64,000 bases of DNA from Paeniroseomonas aquatica (GCF_030409335.1 NZ_JAUFPN010000020.1:58810-122809); one strand, 5' to 3'. Counted from the stretch's first letter, positions 17,751 through 26,992 are shown. A program made the numbers and translations. Notes: a model not told the origin generated them from the letters alone.

Positions 17751-19697
17751 ATGAACAGCACGCAGGACATCTTCGCCGACTACGCCCGGGCCTATGAGTC
17801 CCGGCGCGAAACCGACATGTCGATCTCCGAATTCCTCGAAGCCTGCCGGACCGATCCCGGCCATTACGCCAGCGCGCCGGAGCGGATCCTCCAGGCGATC
17901 GGCGAGCCGACCGTCGTCGATACCGCCAAGGACGTCCGTCTCGGACGCATCTTCCTCAACCGCACCATCCGCACCTATCCGGCCTTCGCCGAGTTCTACG
18001 GCATGGAGGAGACGATCGAGCGGATCGTCGGCTTCTTCCGCCACGCGGCCCAGGGCCTCGAGGAGCGCAAGCAGATCCTCTACCTGCTCGGCCCGGTGGG
18101 CGGCGGCAAGTCCTCGCTCGCCGAGCGGCTGAAGGCGCTGATGGAGGCGCAGCCGATCTACGTGCTGAAGGCCGGCGACGAGATGAGCCCGGTATTCGAG
18201 AGCCCGCTCGGCCTGTTCGATCCCGAGCGCATGGGGCCGATGCTCGAGGAGCGCTACGGCATCCCCCGCCGGCGGCTCAACGGCCTGATGAGTCCCTGGG
18301 CGCTGAAGCGGCTCGATGCCTTCGGCGGCGACATCTCGCAGTTCCGGGTGGTGAAGGTCCGCCCCTCCCGCCTCCGCCAGATCGCCATCGCCAAGACCGA
18401 GCCGGGCGACGAGAACAACCAGGACATCTCCTCCCTGGTCGGCAAGGTCGACATCCGCAAGCTCGAGATGTTCGGCCAGAACGACCCGGACGCCTACAGC
18501 TTCTCGGGCGGGCTGAACCGGGCGAACCAGGGCGTCCTGGAATTCGTCGAGATGTTCAAGGCGCCGATCAAGATGCTGCACCCGCTGCTGACGGCGACGC
18601 AGGAGGGCAACTATATCGGCACCGAGAACATCGGCGCCCTGCCCTTCCAGGGCATCATCCTGGCCCACAGCAATGAATCGGAGTGGCAGAGCTTCAAGAA
18701 CAACAAGAACAACGAAGCCTTCATCGACCGTATCTATGTCATCAAGGTCCCCTATTGCCTGCGGGTGACCGAGGAGCAGAAGATCTACGAGAAGCTGGTC
18801 TCCTCCAGCGAGCTCGCGGCCTCCCCCTGCGCCCCGGCGACATTGGAAATGCTGGCCCGCTTCACCGTGCTCAGCCGACTGAAGAAGCACGAAAATTCCA
18901 ACATCTACGCCAAGATGCGGGTCTACGACGGCGAATCCCTGAAGGAGACCGACCCGCGGGCGAAGAACCTGTCGGAGTACCGCGACTCGGCCGGGCCGGA
19001 CGAGGGCATGGAGGGCGCCTCCACCCGCTTCGCCTTCAAGGTGCTGGCCGCGGCCTTCAACTACGACACCACCGAGATCGCCGCCGACCCGGTGCATTTG
19101 ATGTACGTGCTGGAGCAGACCATCCGCCGCGACCAGCTGCCGGACGAGACCGAGAAGCGCTACCTCGAATTCATCAAGGGCGAGCTGGCGCCGCGCTACG
19201 CCGAGTTCATCGGCAACGAGATCCAGAAGGCCTACCTCGAATCCTACAACGACTACGGTCAGAACCTGTTCGACCGCTACGTCGCCTATGCCGACGCATG
19301 GGTCGAGGACATGGACTTCAAGGATGCGGACACCGGCCAGATGCTCAACCGTGAGTTGCTGAACCAGGAGCTCACCAAGATCGAGAAGCCGGCCGGCATC
19401 GCCAACCCCAAGGACTTCCGCAACGAGGTTGTGAAATTCGCCCTCCGCGCCCGGGCCAACCGGGGCGGCCGCAACCCCTCCTGGACCAGCTACGAGAAGA
19501 TCCGCGAGGTGATCGAGCGGCGGATGTTCAGCCAGGTCGAGGACCTTCTGCCGGTCATCTCCTTCGGCTCGAAGAAGGACGGCGAGAGTGAGAAGAAACA
19601 CGGTGAATTTGTGCAACGGATGGCCTCGCGGGGGTATACCGAGAGGCAGGTTCGCCGGCTGGTCGAATGGTACATGCGGGTGAAGCAGGCCGGCTAA
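17751..19697 (+). CDS. prkA: PrkA family serine/AAA+ protein (YeaG)
   Basis: A 648-residue PrkA/YeaG protein (E. coli YeaG is 644). An N-terminal AAA+ module carries the Walker A GPVGGGKSS at about residues 114-122; the C-terminal PrkA domain follows with family blocks such as YNDYGQNLFDRYVAYADAW. Described both as a Ser kinase and as an ATP-dependent protease/AAA protein in stress and stationary-phase physiology. Start is ATG 17751 (MNSTQDIFADYARAYESRR), the conserved family N-terminus; an upstream in-frame extension is not family-like. First gene of the prkA-yeaH-spoVR operon, with a long leader and a 31-base gap to yeaH. Confidence 0.95.
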   Translation: MNSTQDIFADYARAYESRRETDMSISEFLEACRTDPGHYASAPERILQAIGEPTVVDTAKDVRLGRIFLNRTIRTYPAFAEFYGMEETIERIVGFFRHAAQGLEERKQILYLLGPVGGGKSSLAERLKALMEAQPIYVLKAGDEMSPVFESPLGLFDPERMGPMLEERYGIPRRRLNGLMSPWALKRLDAFGGDISQFRVVKVRPSRLRQIAIAKTEPGDENNQDISSLVGKVDIRKLEMFGQNDPDAYSFSGGLNRANQGVLEFVEMFKAPIKMLHPLLTATQEGNYIGTENIGALPFQGIILAHSNESEWQSFKNNKNNEAFIDRIYVIKVPYCLRVTEEQKIYEKLVSSSELAASPCAPATLEMLARFTVLSRLKKHENSNIYAKMRVYDGESLKETDPRAKNLSEYRDSAGPDEGMEGASTRFAFKVLAAAFNYDTTEIAADPVHLMYVLEQTIRRDQLPDETEKRYLEFIKGELAPRYAEFIGNEIQKAYLESYNDYGQNLFDRYVAYADAWVEDMDFKDADTGQMLNRELLNQELTKIEKPAGIANPKDFRNEVVKFALRARANRGGRNPSWTSYEKIREVIERRMFSQVEDLLPVISFGSKKDGESEKKHGEFVQRMASRGYTERQVRRLVEWYMRVKQAG

Positions 19698-19728
19698 CCC
19701 CGAACCGGATCGCGAGGCCCAAGACTCG

Positions 19729-21033
19729 ATGCAGATCCTTGACCGCCGCCTGAATCCCAGCGGCCGCAGCCTCCCCAACCGTCAGCGCTTCCTGCGCCGG
19801 GCCAAGACGCTCGTGCAGGAGGCGGTGCGGGATGCCTCCGCCAAGCGGGACATCCGCAGCGCCGATTCGGGGGGCGAGGTCAGCATTCCCCTGCACGGCA
19901 TCCGCGAGCCGAGCTTCCACCATGGCGGCGGCGGGATCCGCGACCACGTGCTGCCCGGCAACAAGGAATACCGGGAGGGCGACGAGATCCAGCGGCCGCC
20001 CGGCGGCGGCGGCGGCGGCGGCTCGGAGGGGGCGCAGGACGGCAGCGGCGAGGATGCCTTCCGCTTCGTCCTGACCCGGGAGGAGTTCCTCTCTCTCTTC
20101 CTCGACGACCTGGAGCTGCCGGACCTGGCCAAGCGCCGGCTGGTGGAGGGCTCCGACCCGGCCTGGCACCGGGCCGGCTATTCCGTGGCGGGCACGCCCT
20201 CGAACCTGTCGCTGGCCCGGACCATGCGCAACAGCCTCTCCCGCCGGATCGCGCTCAAGCGGCCGAAGCCGGCCGAGGTGCTGGCGCTGGAGGCCGAGAT
20301 CGCCGCGCTGGAGGGCGACCCGGCGGCGGCGGAGCGGCTGGTCCTGCTGCGGGCGGAGCTGGCGAGCCAGCTCAAGCGCAGCCAGCGCATCCCCTGGATC
20401 GACCCGATCGACGTCCGCTACCGCCGGTTCGAGCCGGTGCCGCGGCCGGTCGCCCGGGCGGTGATGTTCTGCCTGATGGACGTCTCCGGCAGCATGACCG
20501 AGGACATGAAGGACCTGGCCAAGCGCTTCTACACGCTGCTCTTCATCTTCCTGCAGCGCCGCTACAAGCATGTCGACCTGGTCTTCATCCGCCACACCCA
20601 CGAGGCGGCGGAGGTCGACGAGGAGACCTTCTTCCACAGCCGGGAGACCGGCGGCACCCTGGTCTCGACCGCGCTCGAGGAGATGCGGAAGGTGGTGGAG
20701 GACCGCTACCCGCCGTCCGACTGGAACATCTACGCCGCCCAGGCCTCGGACGGCGACAATGCCGCCGGCGACAGCCAGCGCACCGCCCGGCTGCTGATCG
20801 ATACCATCCTGCCGGCCTGCCAGTACTACGCCTACATCGAGGTCGGCCGCGACGGCGAGCATGGCATGCCCGGCTTCCCCCGCGGCCCGACCGACCTCTG
20901 GCGGACCTACGAGCAGCTGGTCTCCGCCGGCGCGCCCATGGCGATGAAGAAGGTCCGCAACCGGCGCGAGATCTTCCCGGTCTTCCGGGAGCTCTTCGCC
21001 AAGCGCGGCATCCTGGAGGAGGCCAAGGGATGA
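19729..21033 (+). CDS. yeaH: YeaH/YhbH family protein (DUF444, VWA-like)
   Basis: A 434-residue DUF444 protein (E. coli YeaH 427). It has a poly-Gly linker near residue 90-95 (GGGGGGGSEG) and a C-terminal von Willebrand-A-like region whose metal site reads MDVSGSM (DxSxS) near residue 250. QRRYKHVDLVFIRHTHEA and TGGTLVSTALEEM continue that domain. The family is a constant partner of PrkA and SpoVR. The stop overlaps the next start (ATGA), indicating translational coupling with spoVR. Biochemical role unknown; a protein-binding adaptor is the common inference from the VWA fold. Confidence 0.94.
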   Translation: MQILDRRLNPSGRSLPNRQRFLRRAKTLVQEAVRDASAKRDIRSADSGGEVSIPLHGIREPSFHHGGGGIRDHVLPGNKEYREGDEIQRPPGGGGGGGSEGAQDGSGEDAFRFVLTREEFLSLFLDDLELPDLAKRRLVEGSDPAWHRAGYSVAGTPSNLSLARTMRNSLSRRIALKRPKPAEVLALEAEIAALEGDPAAAERLVLLRAELASQLKRSQRIPWIDPIDVRYRRFEPVPRPVARAVMFCLMDVSGSMTEDMKDLAKRFYTLLFIFLQRRYKHVDLVFIRHTHEAAEVDEETFFHSRETGGTLVSTALEEMRKVVEDRYPPSDWNIYAAQASDGDNAAGDSQRTARLLIDTILPACQYYAYIEVGRDGEHGMPGFPRGPTDLWRTYEQLVSAGAPMAMKKVRNRREIFPVFRELFAKRGILEEAKG

Positions 21034-22565
21034 ACGCGCCGGTGACGCCCGACGAGCTGCTGTACCAGGGGGCGGACTGGGACTTCGCCACCCTGATGAA
21101 GATCCACGACGCCTGCGAGGTCGTCGCCCACCGCGACCTCGGCCTCGATGTCTATCCCAACCGGATCGAGATCATCTCGGCGGAGCAGATGCTGGATGCC
21201 TATGCCAGCACCGGCCTGCCGCTGTTCTACCGGCACTGGTCCTTCGGCAAGCAATTCGCCCATCACGAGGCGCTCTACCGCAAGGGCCTGCGCGGCCTGG
21301 CCTATGAGATCGTCATCAACTCCGACCCCTGCCTCTCCTACGTGATGGAGGAGAACACCGCGACCCTGCAGGCGCTGGTCATCGCCCATGCCGCCTTCGG
21401 GCATAACCACTTCTTTAAGAACAACCGGCTGTTCAAGGAGTGGACGGATGCCAGGGGCATCCTCGACTACCTCGAATTCGCCAAGGGCTACGTCGCCGAC
21501 TGCGAGGAGCGATACGGCGAGGAGGCGGTGGAGCGGGTGCTCGACTCCGCCCATGCGCTGATGAACTACGGCGTCCACCGCCACCACCGCCGCACCATCG
21601 ACCTGCGGTCGGAGGAGAAGCGGGTGCGGGAGCGCCGGGCGCACGACGAGCAGATGTTCAACGTGCTCTGGTCGACCCTGCCGGAGAAGGCGAGCACCCA
21701 GGCCATCGCCGGCGACGTCGAGAAGCGCCGCGCCCTGCTGCAGCTGCCGCAGGAGAACATCCTCTACTTCCTCGAGAAATCGGCGCCGAAGCTGACCTCC
21801 TGGCAGCGGGAGATCCTGCGCATCGTCCGCAACATGGCGCAGTACTTCCACCCGCAGCGCCAGACCAAGATGATGAACGAGGGCTGCGCCACCTACGTCC
21901 ACCACCGCATCCTGAACACCCTGCACCGGGAGGGCCGGCTGACCGACGGCGCCCTGCTGGAGGCGCTGCATTCCCATACCAGCGTCATCATGCAGCCGGA
22001 TTTCGACGACCCGCGCTACTCCGGCATCAACCCCTATGCGCTCGGCTTCGCCATGATGGAGGATATCGAGCGCATCTGCCGCGACCCCACCGAGGAGGAC
22101 CGGGAGTGGTTCCCCGACTTCGCCGGCAGCGGCGACCCGATGCCGACCCTGCGGCACGGCTGGGCCGAGTTCCGCGACGAGAGCTTCATCCTGCAGTTCC
22201 TGAGCCCGCACCTGATGCGCAAGCTGAAGCTCTTCCACCTGCGGGACGACGAGAAGCAGCCGGCGCTGCGGGTCGATGCCATGCACGACGAGCGCGGCTA
22301 CCGCCGCCTGCGCCGGGCGCTGGCCAAGCAGTACGATCCCGCCTGGACCGACCCCGACATCCAGGTGACGGATGTCGACCTCGCCGGTGACCGCCGGCTG
22401 ATCCTGGAGCACCGGGTGCATTCCGGGCGGCTGCTCGAGGAGCAGGAGGCGCGGCAGGTGCTGCGGCACCTGGCCAGCCTCTGGGGCTACGACGTGCTGC
22501 TGCGGGAGATGGACCCGGCCACCGGCGCCAGCCTGAAGGAGCACGCGGTCTCGCCGCCGCGGTAG
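21030..22565 (+). CDS. spoVR: SpoVR family protein (YcgB)
   Basis: A 511-residue SpoVR/YcgB protein (E. coli YcgB 510). Characteristic sequence includes LDVYPNRIEIISAEQML, FYRHWSFGKQF, GHNHFFKNN and NPYALGFAMMEDIERI, with many His/Glu residues (HRHHRR) suggestive of metal binding though no reaction is established. It is the third, translationally coupled gene of the operon. In Bacillus SpoVR affects spore cortex, and in non-sporulating bacteria the triad is linked to starvation and stress survival. A hairpin overlapping the stop (22565-22589) probably ends the operon. Confidence 0.94.
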   Translation: MNAPVTPDELLYQGADWDFATLMKIHDACEVVAHRDLGLDVYPNRIEIISAEQMLDAYASTGLPLFYRHWSFGKQFAHHEALYRKGLRGLAYEIVINSDPCLSYVMEENTATLQALVIAHAAFGHNHFFKNNRLFKEWTDARGILDYLEFAKGYVADCEERYGEEAVERVLDSAHALMNYGVHRHHRRTIDLRSEEKRVRERRAHDEQMFNVLWSTLPEKASTQAIAGDVEKRRALLQLPQENILYFLEKSAPKLTSWQREILRIVRNMAQYFHPQRQTKMMNEGCATYVHHRILNTLHREGRLTDGALLEALHSHTSVIMQPDFDDPRYSGINPYALGFAMMEDIERICRDPTEEDREWFPDFAGSGDPMPTLRHGWAEFRDESFILQFLSPHLMRKLKLFHLRDDEKQPALRVDAMHDERGYRRLRRALAKQYDPAWTDPDIQVTDVDLAGDRRLILEHRVHSGRLLEEQEARQVLRHLASLWGYDVLLREMDPATGASLKEHAVSPPR

Positions 22566-22589
22566 CGCCGGGCCCGGTCCGCCCGGCGC
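22565..22589. terminator. Hairpin at the end of the spoVR operon
   Basis: GCGCCGGGC at 22565-22573 and GCCCGGCGC at 22581-22589 form a perfect 9-bp stem with a 7-base loop, beginning on the last base of the spoVR stop codon. It sits between convergent genes, so it may serve both. Confidence 0.5.
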
Positions 22590-22598
22590 CGGCCGGCG

Positions 22599-23129
22599 TC
22601 AGCGGACGGTGGTCACCGCCCGGCGGTTCTGGCTCCAGGCCTGCTGGTCGGAACCGAGCGAGGCCGGGCGGTCCTTGCCGAAGCTGATGGTGGTGATCCG
22701 GGTCCCGGCCACGCCCTGGGCGACCAGGATGTCCCGCGCCGAATTGGCGCGGCGCTGGCCCAGCGCCAGGTTGTACTCGCGGGTGCCGCGCTCGTCGGCG
22801 TGGCCTTCGACCTGGACGGTGACCTGGCGGTACTGCTGCAGCCAGCCGGCCTGGCGGGCCAGCACCGGCTGCTGGTCGGCGCCGACGCTGGCGCTGTCGG
22901 TCACGAAGAAGACCCGGTCGCCGATATTGGCCACCAGATCCTCCTGGCTGCCGGGGCCGGTGGCGGCACCGCCGGCGCGGCCGGTCGCCCGGCCATCGGT
23001 GGTGCCGAGGCTCGATCCCAGGCCCGATTCCGTCCCCTGGCCGGCGGTGCCGGCGGTGGTGGTGCTGTCGGACCCGCAGGCGGCGAGCAGGACGGCGATT
23101 GCCGCGACGGGAAGCATTCTGGCGCGCAT
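22599..23129 (-). CDS. Pal-like OmpA-family outer-membrane lipoprotein
   Basis: A 176-residue peptidoglycan-associated lipoprotein. A lipobox LLAAC places the lipidated Cys at residue 18 (MRARMLPVAAIAVLLAAC). A Thr/Gly/Ala-rich linker follows, then an OmpA-C domain (residues 70-176) with VQVEGHADERGTREYN and LGQRRANSARD, whose Asp and Arg bind meso-diaminopimelate. Start at ATG 23127-23129 gives a normal lipoprotein signal. It stands alone here, with no tolQRAB or ybgF, so it may be the Pal of a split tol-pal locus or a paralogue. Confidence 0.88.
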   Translation of the reverse strand: MRARMLPVAAIAVLLAACGSDSTTTAGTAGQGTESGLGSSLGTTDGRATGRAGGAATGPGSQEDLVANIGDRVFFVTDSASVGADQQPVLARQAGWLQQYRQVTVQVEGHADERGTREYNLALGQRRANSARDILVAQGVAGTRITTISFGKDRPASLGSDQQAWSQNRRAVTTVR

Positions 23130-23418
23130 TCCGGCGAGAGCCCTTCTGGCGGGGACGGCGCGACTGGATTGTGCGGCGGACCCCCGCCGGTTGTTTCGCC
23201 TCTCATCGGGTGAAATACAAGGAACTCCATCACCGCTATTCGGATGCGCGCCCCTCCGGCCCGGCGGGCCACTGGGGCCCGGCGGCGACGGGCGCCGGGC
23301 CGCCGGGAGGCGCCATGGCACCGGCCAACGGACGCCATGATGTTCCCGGCCGCACAGCTCGGGCACAATCTTCATTTATGCCTGCAAGCCGTTGTTCTTG
23401 AAACATTGCTCTGCCCGG

Positions 23419-25098
23419 CTAGATCCCCATCACCCGCGCCGCCCGCCGCGGGTCGGCGCCGCCCTGGAGCAGCCCGTCCTCCCGCCGGCTGATCGCCATG
23501 ACCCCGGCGGTGTTCAGCGACAGCGGCGGCCGCCACTGGATCGCATGGCCGAGCGCGGCCAGGACCTCGCCGGCCTCTTCCCCGATCGGCTCCTCCAGGT
23601 CGAGCCGGCCGGGGTGGCAGGCATGCGGCTCGAAGCTGCCGGGAAAGCTGTGGGTGACGAAGCGCGGCGCCTCGACCGCCTCCTGCAGGCTCATGCCGAA
23701 GGCGGCGTGGTTCAGGTAGACCTGCAGCATGGCCTGCGGCTGCAGGTCGCCGCCGGGGCCGCCGAAGGGCATGACCCATTCGCCCTGGCGGATGGCGAGC
23801 GCCGGATTCGGCGTCAGCCGCGGCCGCTTGCCCGGGGCGAGGCTGCTGGCATGGTCCCGCCGGCCCCAGCTCTGCGAGCCGCGGGAGGAGGGCACGAAGC
23901 CGAGGCCCGGGATGACCGGGCTGTCCCAGGAGGTATCCGAGGGCGTGGCCGAAACCGCATTGCCCCAGCGGTCGACCGCGCAGACATAGGAGGTGTCGCC
24001 GACCAGGGCGGGATCGCCCGCATCCCAGGGGAAGTCCCGCGCCGTCTCGGGCACCCCCGGCGCCGCGCGGGCGGGGTCGATCCGCGCCCGCTGGGCGGCG
24101 GCATAGGCCGGGGAGAGCAGCGCCGCCAGCGGCACGTCGACGAAGCGGGGGTCGCCGTAGAAACGGTCCCGGTCGGCGAAGCCGAGCTTTATGACTTCCG
24201 TCAACAAATGCACGTAAGCCGCTGAATTATGGCCGAGGGAGCGGAGGTCGATGCCCTCCAGCATGGCCAGGAATTGCAGCAGCACCGGACCCTGCGACCA
24301 GGGGCCGCAGGCGTGGATCTCGGTGCCCGCGACCATCCGCCGGACCGGCGCCTCGACCACCGAGCGGTAGCCGGCCAGATCCTCCCGCGTCAGCCAGCCG
24401 CCGTTCTCGGCGTGGAAGCGGGCCATGGCGGCGGCGAGGTCGCCCTCGTAGAAGGCGGCCCGGGCAGCGGCGAGGCCGGCCAGGCGGCCGCCGCCGGCGG
24501 CGGCGCGCTCCTCGTCCGCCATGTACTGCAGCGACCGGGCGAGATCCTCCTGCACGAAGAGGTCGCCCTCCCGCGGCGGCGCGCCGCCCGGCAGGAAGAT
24601 GGCGGCATTCTGCGGCCAGCGGCGGTAGCTCTCGGCGAAGGTGCCGATGAAATGCGCCATGACCGGATGCACGCAGAAGCCCTCGCGGGCATGGCGGATG
24701 GCGGCCGCGGCGACCTCGCCGAAGGACATCGTGCCATAGCGCTCGAGCGCCAGGATCCAGGCATCGGGGGCGGCGGGGATGACGGTGCGGAGGATCCCCT
24801 CGGGGATGTGGCCATCATGCTCGCGCTCGATCAGCCCGATGTCGGCGGCGCGCGGCCACCAGCCGAGCCCGGCGATGCTCACCGTCTCGCCGCGCTCGCG
24901 CAGGTGGATGATCATGGGGGCGACGCCGGCGAACTGGACCTGGTCGGGATGCAGGACGCCGAGGGCGATGCCGGCGGCGGCGGCCGCATCCACCGCATTG
25001 CCGCCGGCCTCGAGAATGGCATGGCCGGCCTCGGTCGCCAGCCAATGCCCGGCCGAGACCATGTGGCGACGGCCGGAAACCATGGGTTGCAAGGGCAT
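23419..25098 (-). CDS. Gamma-glutamyltransferase family Ntn-hydrolase (second copy)
   Basis: A 559-residue member of the gamma-glutamyltransferase family. N-terminal signature AILEAGGNAVDAAAAAGIALG; the predicted autocatalytic Thr is in GDTSYVCAVD near residue 368, where most relatives have TTH, so the residue after the nucleophile differs (TSY). The small-subunit glycine motif MPFGGPGGDLQPQ is present. No signal peptide is evident. The start at ATG 25096-25098 (MPLQPMVSGRRHMVS) suits the family. A short stretch around 24185-24230, encoding HNSAAYVHLLTEVIK, uses AT-rich codons unlike the rest of the gene. Monocistronic; substrate unknown. Confidence 0.88.
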   Translation of the reverse strand: MPLQPMVSGRRHMVSAGHWLATEAGHAILEAGGNAVDAAAAAGIALGVLHPDQVQFAGVAPMIIHLRERGETVSIAGLGWWPRAADIGLIEREHDGHIPEGILRTVIPAAPDAWILALERYGTMSFGEVAAAAIRHAREGFCVHPVMAHFIGTFAESYRRWPQNAAIFLPGGAPPREGDLFVQEDLARSLQYMADEERAAAGGGRLAGLAAARAAFYEGDLAAAMARFHAENGGWLTREDLAGYRSVVEAPVRRMVAGTEIHACGPWSQGPVLLQFLAMLEGIDLRSLGHNSAAYVHLLTEVIKLGFADRDRFYGDPRFVDVPLAALLSPAYAAAQRARIDPARAAPGVPETARDFPWDAGDPALVGDTSYVCAVDRWGNAVSATPSDTSWDSPVIPGLGFVPSSRGSQSWGRRDHASSLAPGKRPRLTPNPALAIRQGEWVMPFGGPGGDLQPQAMLQVYLNHAAFGMSLQEAVEAPRFVTHSFPGSFEPHACHPGRLDLEEPIGEEAGEVLAALGHAIQWRPPLSLNTAGVMAISRREDGLLQGGADPRRAARVMGI

Positions 25099-25272
25099 GC
25101 GGCATTTCCTTGAAGCGGGTGCGTAGGGTGCGCCGCAGTGTCGCATGCCGGCCGGGCACCGCAAGCCGCGCCCCCCCGGCGAGGCCGCCGGTCGAAGGTT
25201 TCCCGCGCCTGCGGCTTTCCCCTAGTATCCCCGTCCATGGCCGCCGGGGGTGCCGGCGGCGGCAGGGATGGA

Positions 25273-25303
25273 GGGGCCTCGCAGGCCCCGGCCTTCGGCC
25301 GGG
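25273..25303 (+). promoter_or_regulatory. Overlapping hairpins in the doxX leader
   Basis: GGGGCCT/AGGCCCC (25273-25289, loop CGC) and CCCGGCC/GGCCGGG (25287-25303, loop TTC) are both perfect 7-bp stems that share the bases CCC, so only one can form fully. This could be an attenuator-like switch ahead of doxX, but GC-rich sequence makes such pairs common. Confidence 0.2.
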
Positions 25304-25378
25304 CGGCGGGGCGCGCGACGCGACTGCGACCCCGCACCCGCCCGCCGGCTTTCGCCACGCCCCCTCCCGGAGACCTGC

Positions 25379-25816
25379 ATGTCCGCCACCTCGCCCACTT
25401 CGCCCACCCCCTATTCGCCCGGCAATACCGACTTGGTGCTGCTGATCGGCCGCATCGCGCTGGTGCTGCTCTTTCCGATCAGCGGCTATTTCAAGATCAT
25501 GCAGTGGCCGGGCATCGTCACCCTGCTGACCACCCAGGGCGCGCCGCTGCCGATGCTGGGCGGCATGCTGGCGGTGGCGGCCGAGACCATCCTGCCGCTG
25601 CTCATCATCCTCGGGCTGCAGACCCGCTGGGCCGCCTTCGGCCTGATCCTCTACACCCTCGGCACCAATGCCATCGCCCACCGCTTCTGGGAATTCACCG
25701 GCGGGGCGCAGGTCGGGCAGATCTTCTCCTTCTTCAAGAACATCGCCATGTGCGGCGGCTTCCTGATCCTGGCCTGGACCGGCCCCGGCCGCTACGCGGT
25801 GCAGCCGCGGCCCTGA
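25379..25816 (+). CDS. DoxX family membrane protein
   Basis: A 145-residue inner-membrane protein of the DoxX family. Four hydrophobic segments are visible: LVLLIGRIALVLLFPISG, LPMLGGMLAVAAETILPLL, WAAFGLILYTLGTNAI and MCGGFLILAWTG. SGYFKIM at the end of helix 1 matches the family Lys/Ile-Met motif. Start at ATG 25379 follows GGAG at normal spacing. Family members associate with oxidoreductases or respiratory/antioxidant complexes, but no direct function can be assigned. Followed by a strong 16-bp hairpin. Confidence 0.9.
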   Translation: MSATSPTSPTPYSPGNTDLVLLIGRIALVLLFPISGYFKIMQWPGIVTLLTTQGAPLPMLGGMLAVAAETILPLLIILGLQTRWAAFGLILYTLGTNAIAHRFWEFTGGAQVGQIFSFFKNIAMCGGFLILAWTGPGRYAVQPRP

Positions 25817-25824
25817 TCCCCGCA

Positions 25825-25861
25825 GCGGTCACCGGCGGCGACGCCCGCCGCCGGTGACCGC
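25825..25861. terminator. Perfect 16-bp hairpin between convergent doxX and serine hydrolase genes
   Basis: GCGGTCACCGGCGGCG at 25825-25840 pairs exactly with 25846-25861 around the loop ACGCC. It begins 9 bases after the doxX stop and ends 13 bases before the hydrolase stop. A second small stem GCCGGC/GCCGGC (25869-25883) has the hydrolase stop codon in its loop. Confidence 0.6.
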
Positions 25862-25874
25862 CGGGCCGGCCGGC

Positions 25875-26927
25875 TCAGCCGGCGGCGGCCGCGACCGCCG
25901 CCATGAAGCCGTCCAGCCTCGTCGCATCGACCCAGCGCAGCACCGCCACGGTCCCGGCCTCGGGATCGACCCAGGTGACGTTGCCGCCGGCGCCGAGGAA
26001 GCACCAGCTCGCGGCGCTGGCGGCGGGCCAGCGGCTGCGGCCGGTGTTCAGCCACCACAGCAGCCCGTAGTGCGGATTCAGCGGACAGGCGGTGGCGCAT
26101 TGCGCGACCCAGCCTTCCGGCAGCAGCCGGGTCCCGTCCCAGATGCCGTCCTGCAGGGTGAGCTGGCCGACCAGGGCCTGGTCCTCGGCATGGATGAAGA
26201 CGCCGCCGCCCCAGTGGCCGCCACCGGAGACGCTCTGGACCCGCCGGCCGCCGACCTCGACCCAGGAGGTCTCGTAGCCATTCCAGCGCCAGTCGGCCGA
26301 GGCGCCGATGGGTTGCATGATGCGCGCGGCGAAGACCTCCGGCAGCGGCCGGCCGAAGACCCGCAGCAGGGCGAGCGACAGCCGGTTCACCCGGACGTCG
26401 TTGTACTCCCAGTACTGCCCGGGCGGCTGCAGCGGCCGCGGCAGGCCCTTCCGGCCCTGGCCTTCCACCACCAGGTTGCGGCCGCGGTCGATGGTATCGG
26501 CCTTGCCGAAGAGCGCGCCTTCCCATTCCGAGGTATTGGTCAGCAGGTGGCGCCAGGTGATGGCGCCGTTGTGCGGCCCTTCGAAGCCGCCGTCCTCGAC
26601 CAGGGCGCGGACCGGGGCGTCGAGGTCGGGGATCAGCCCGTCGCCCACCGCGATGCCGGCCAGCAGCGCCAGGTAGGATTTGGCGACCGAGAAGGTCATG
26701 TCGACCTGCCGCGTGTCGCCCCAGCGGGCGACCGGCCGGCCGTGCCGCAGGATCAGCCCGTTGGCCGGGCCGCGCGACTCGACCGGGCCGAGGATGGCGT
26801 TGTCCGGCGGCGGCTCGAAGAAGCCGCCGGCGATGTGGGCGCGGATGTCCAGCGGCCAGGGCGAGGGATGGGCAAGGGCGAAGGCGACGGCCGGGCCATA
26901 GGCGCCGGCGGGGGATGCTTGGTCCAT
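25875..26927 (-). CDS. Serine hydrolase, class C beta-lactamase/6-aminohexanoate-hydrolase-like
   Basis: A 350-residue penicillin-recognition-fold hydrolase. The catalytic SxxK motif is SVAK in DMTFSVAKSYLALLAG (about residues 79-82), followed by the Tyr motif in YWEYNDVRVNRLS. Tail strands with ASWCFLGAGGNVTW sit where the KTG-like block is expected. There is no signal peptide, which argues for a cytoplasmic amide or ester hydrolase rather than a beta-lactamase; the nylon-oligomer hydrolase NylB group is the nearest recognisable relative. Substrate unknown. Converges with doxX across a strong hairpin; 65 bases separate it from minE on the same strand. Confidence 0.85.
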   Translation of the reverse strand: MDQASPAGAYGPAVAFALAHPSPWPLDIRAHIAGGFFEPPPDNAILGPVESRGPANGLILRHGRPVARWGDTRQVDMTFSVAKSYLALLAGIAVGDGLIPDLDAPVRALVEDGGFEGPHNGAITWRHLLTNTSEWEGALFGKADTIDRGRNLVVEGQGRKGLPRPLQPPGQYWEYNDVRVNRLSLALLRVFGRPLPEVFAARIMQPIGASADWRWNGYETSWVEVGGRRVQSVSGGGHWGGGVFIHAEDQALVGQLTLQDGIWDGTRLLPEGWVAQCATACPLNPHYGLLWWLNTGRSRWPAASAASWCFLGAGGNVTWVDPEAGTVAVLRWVDATRLDGFMAAVAAAAG

Positions 26928-26992
26928 GGCGGGAGCCTATGGCCGGGCCGGCGCCCGCGCCAGGGCGCCCGCCCGGCCCGGTGGCGGCGGCC

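Noticed and set aside
20005..20025. GGC triplet run as a microsatellite
   Set aside because: It encodes the poly-Gly linker of YeaH, common in this family, and is short.
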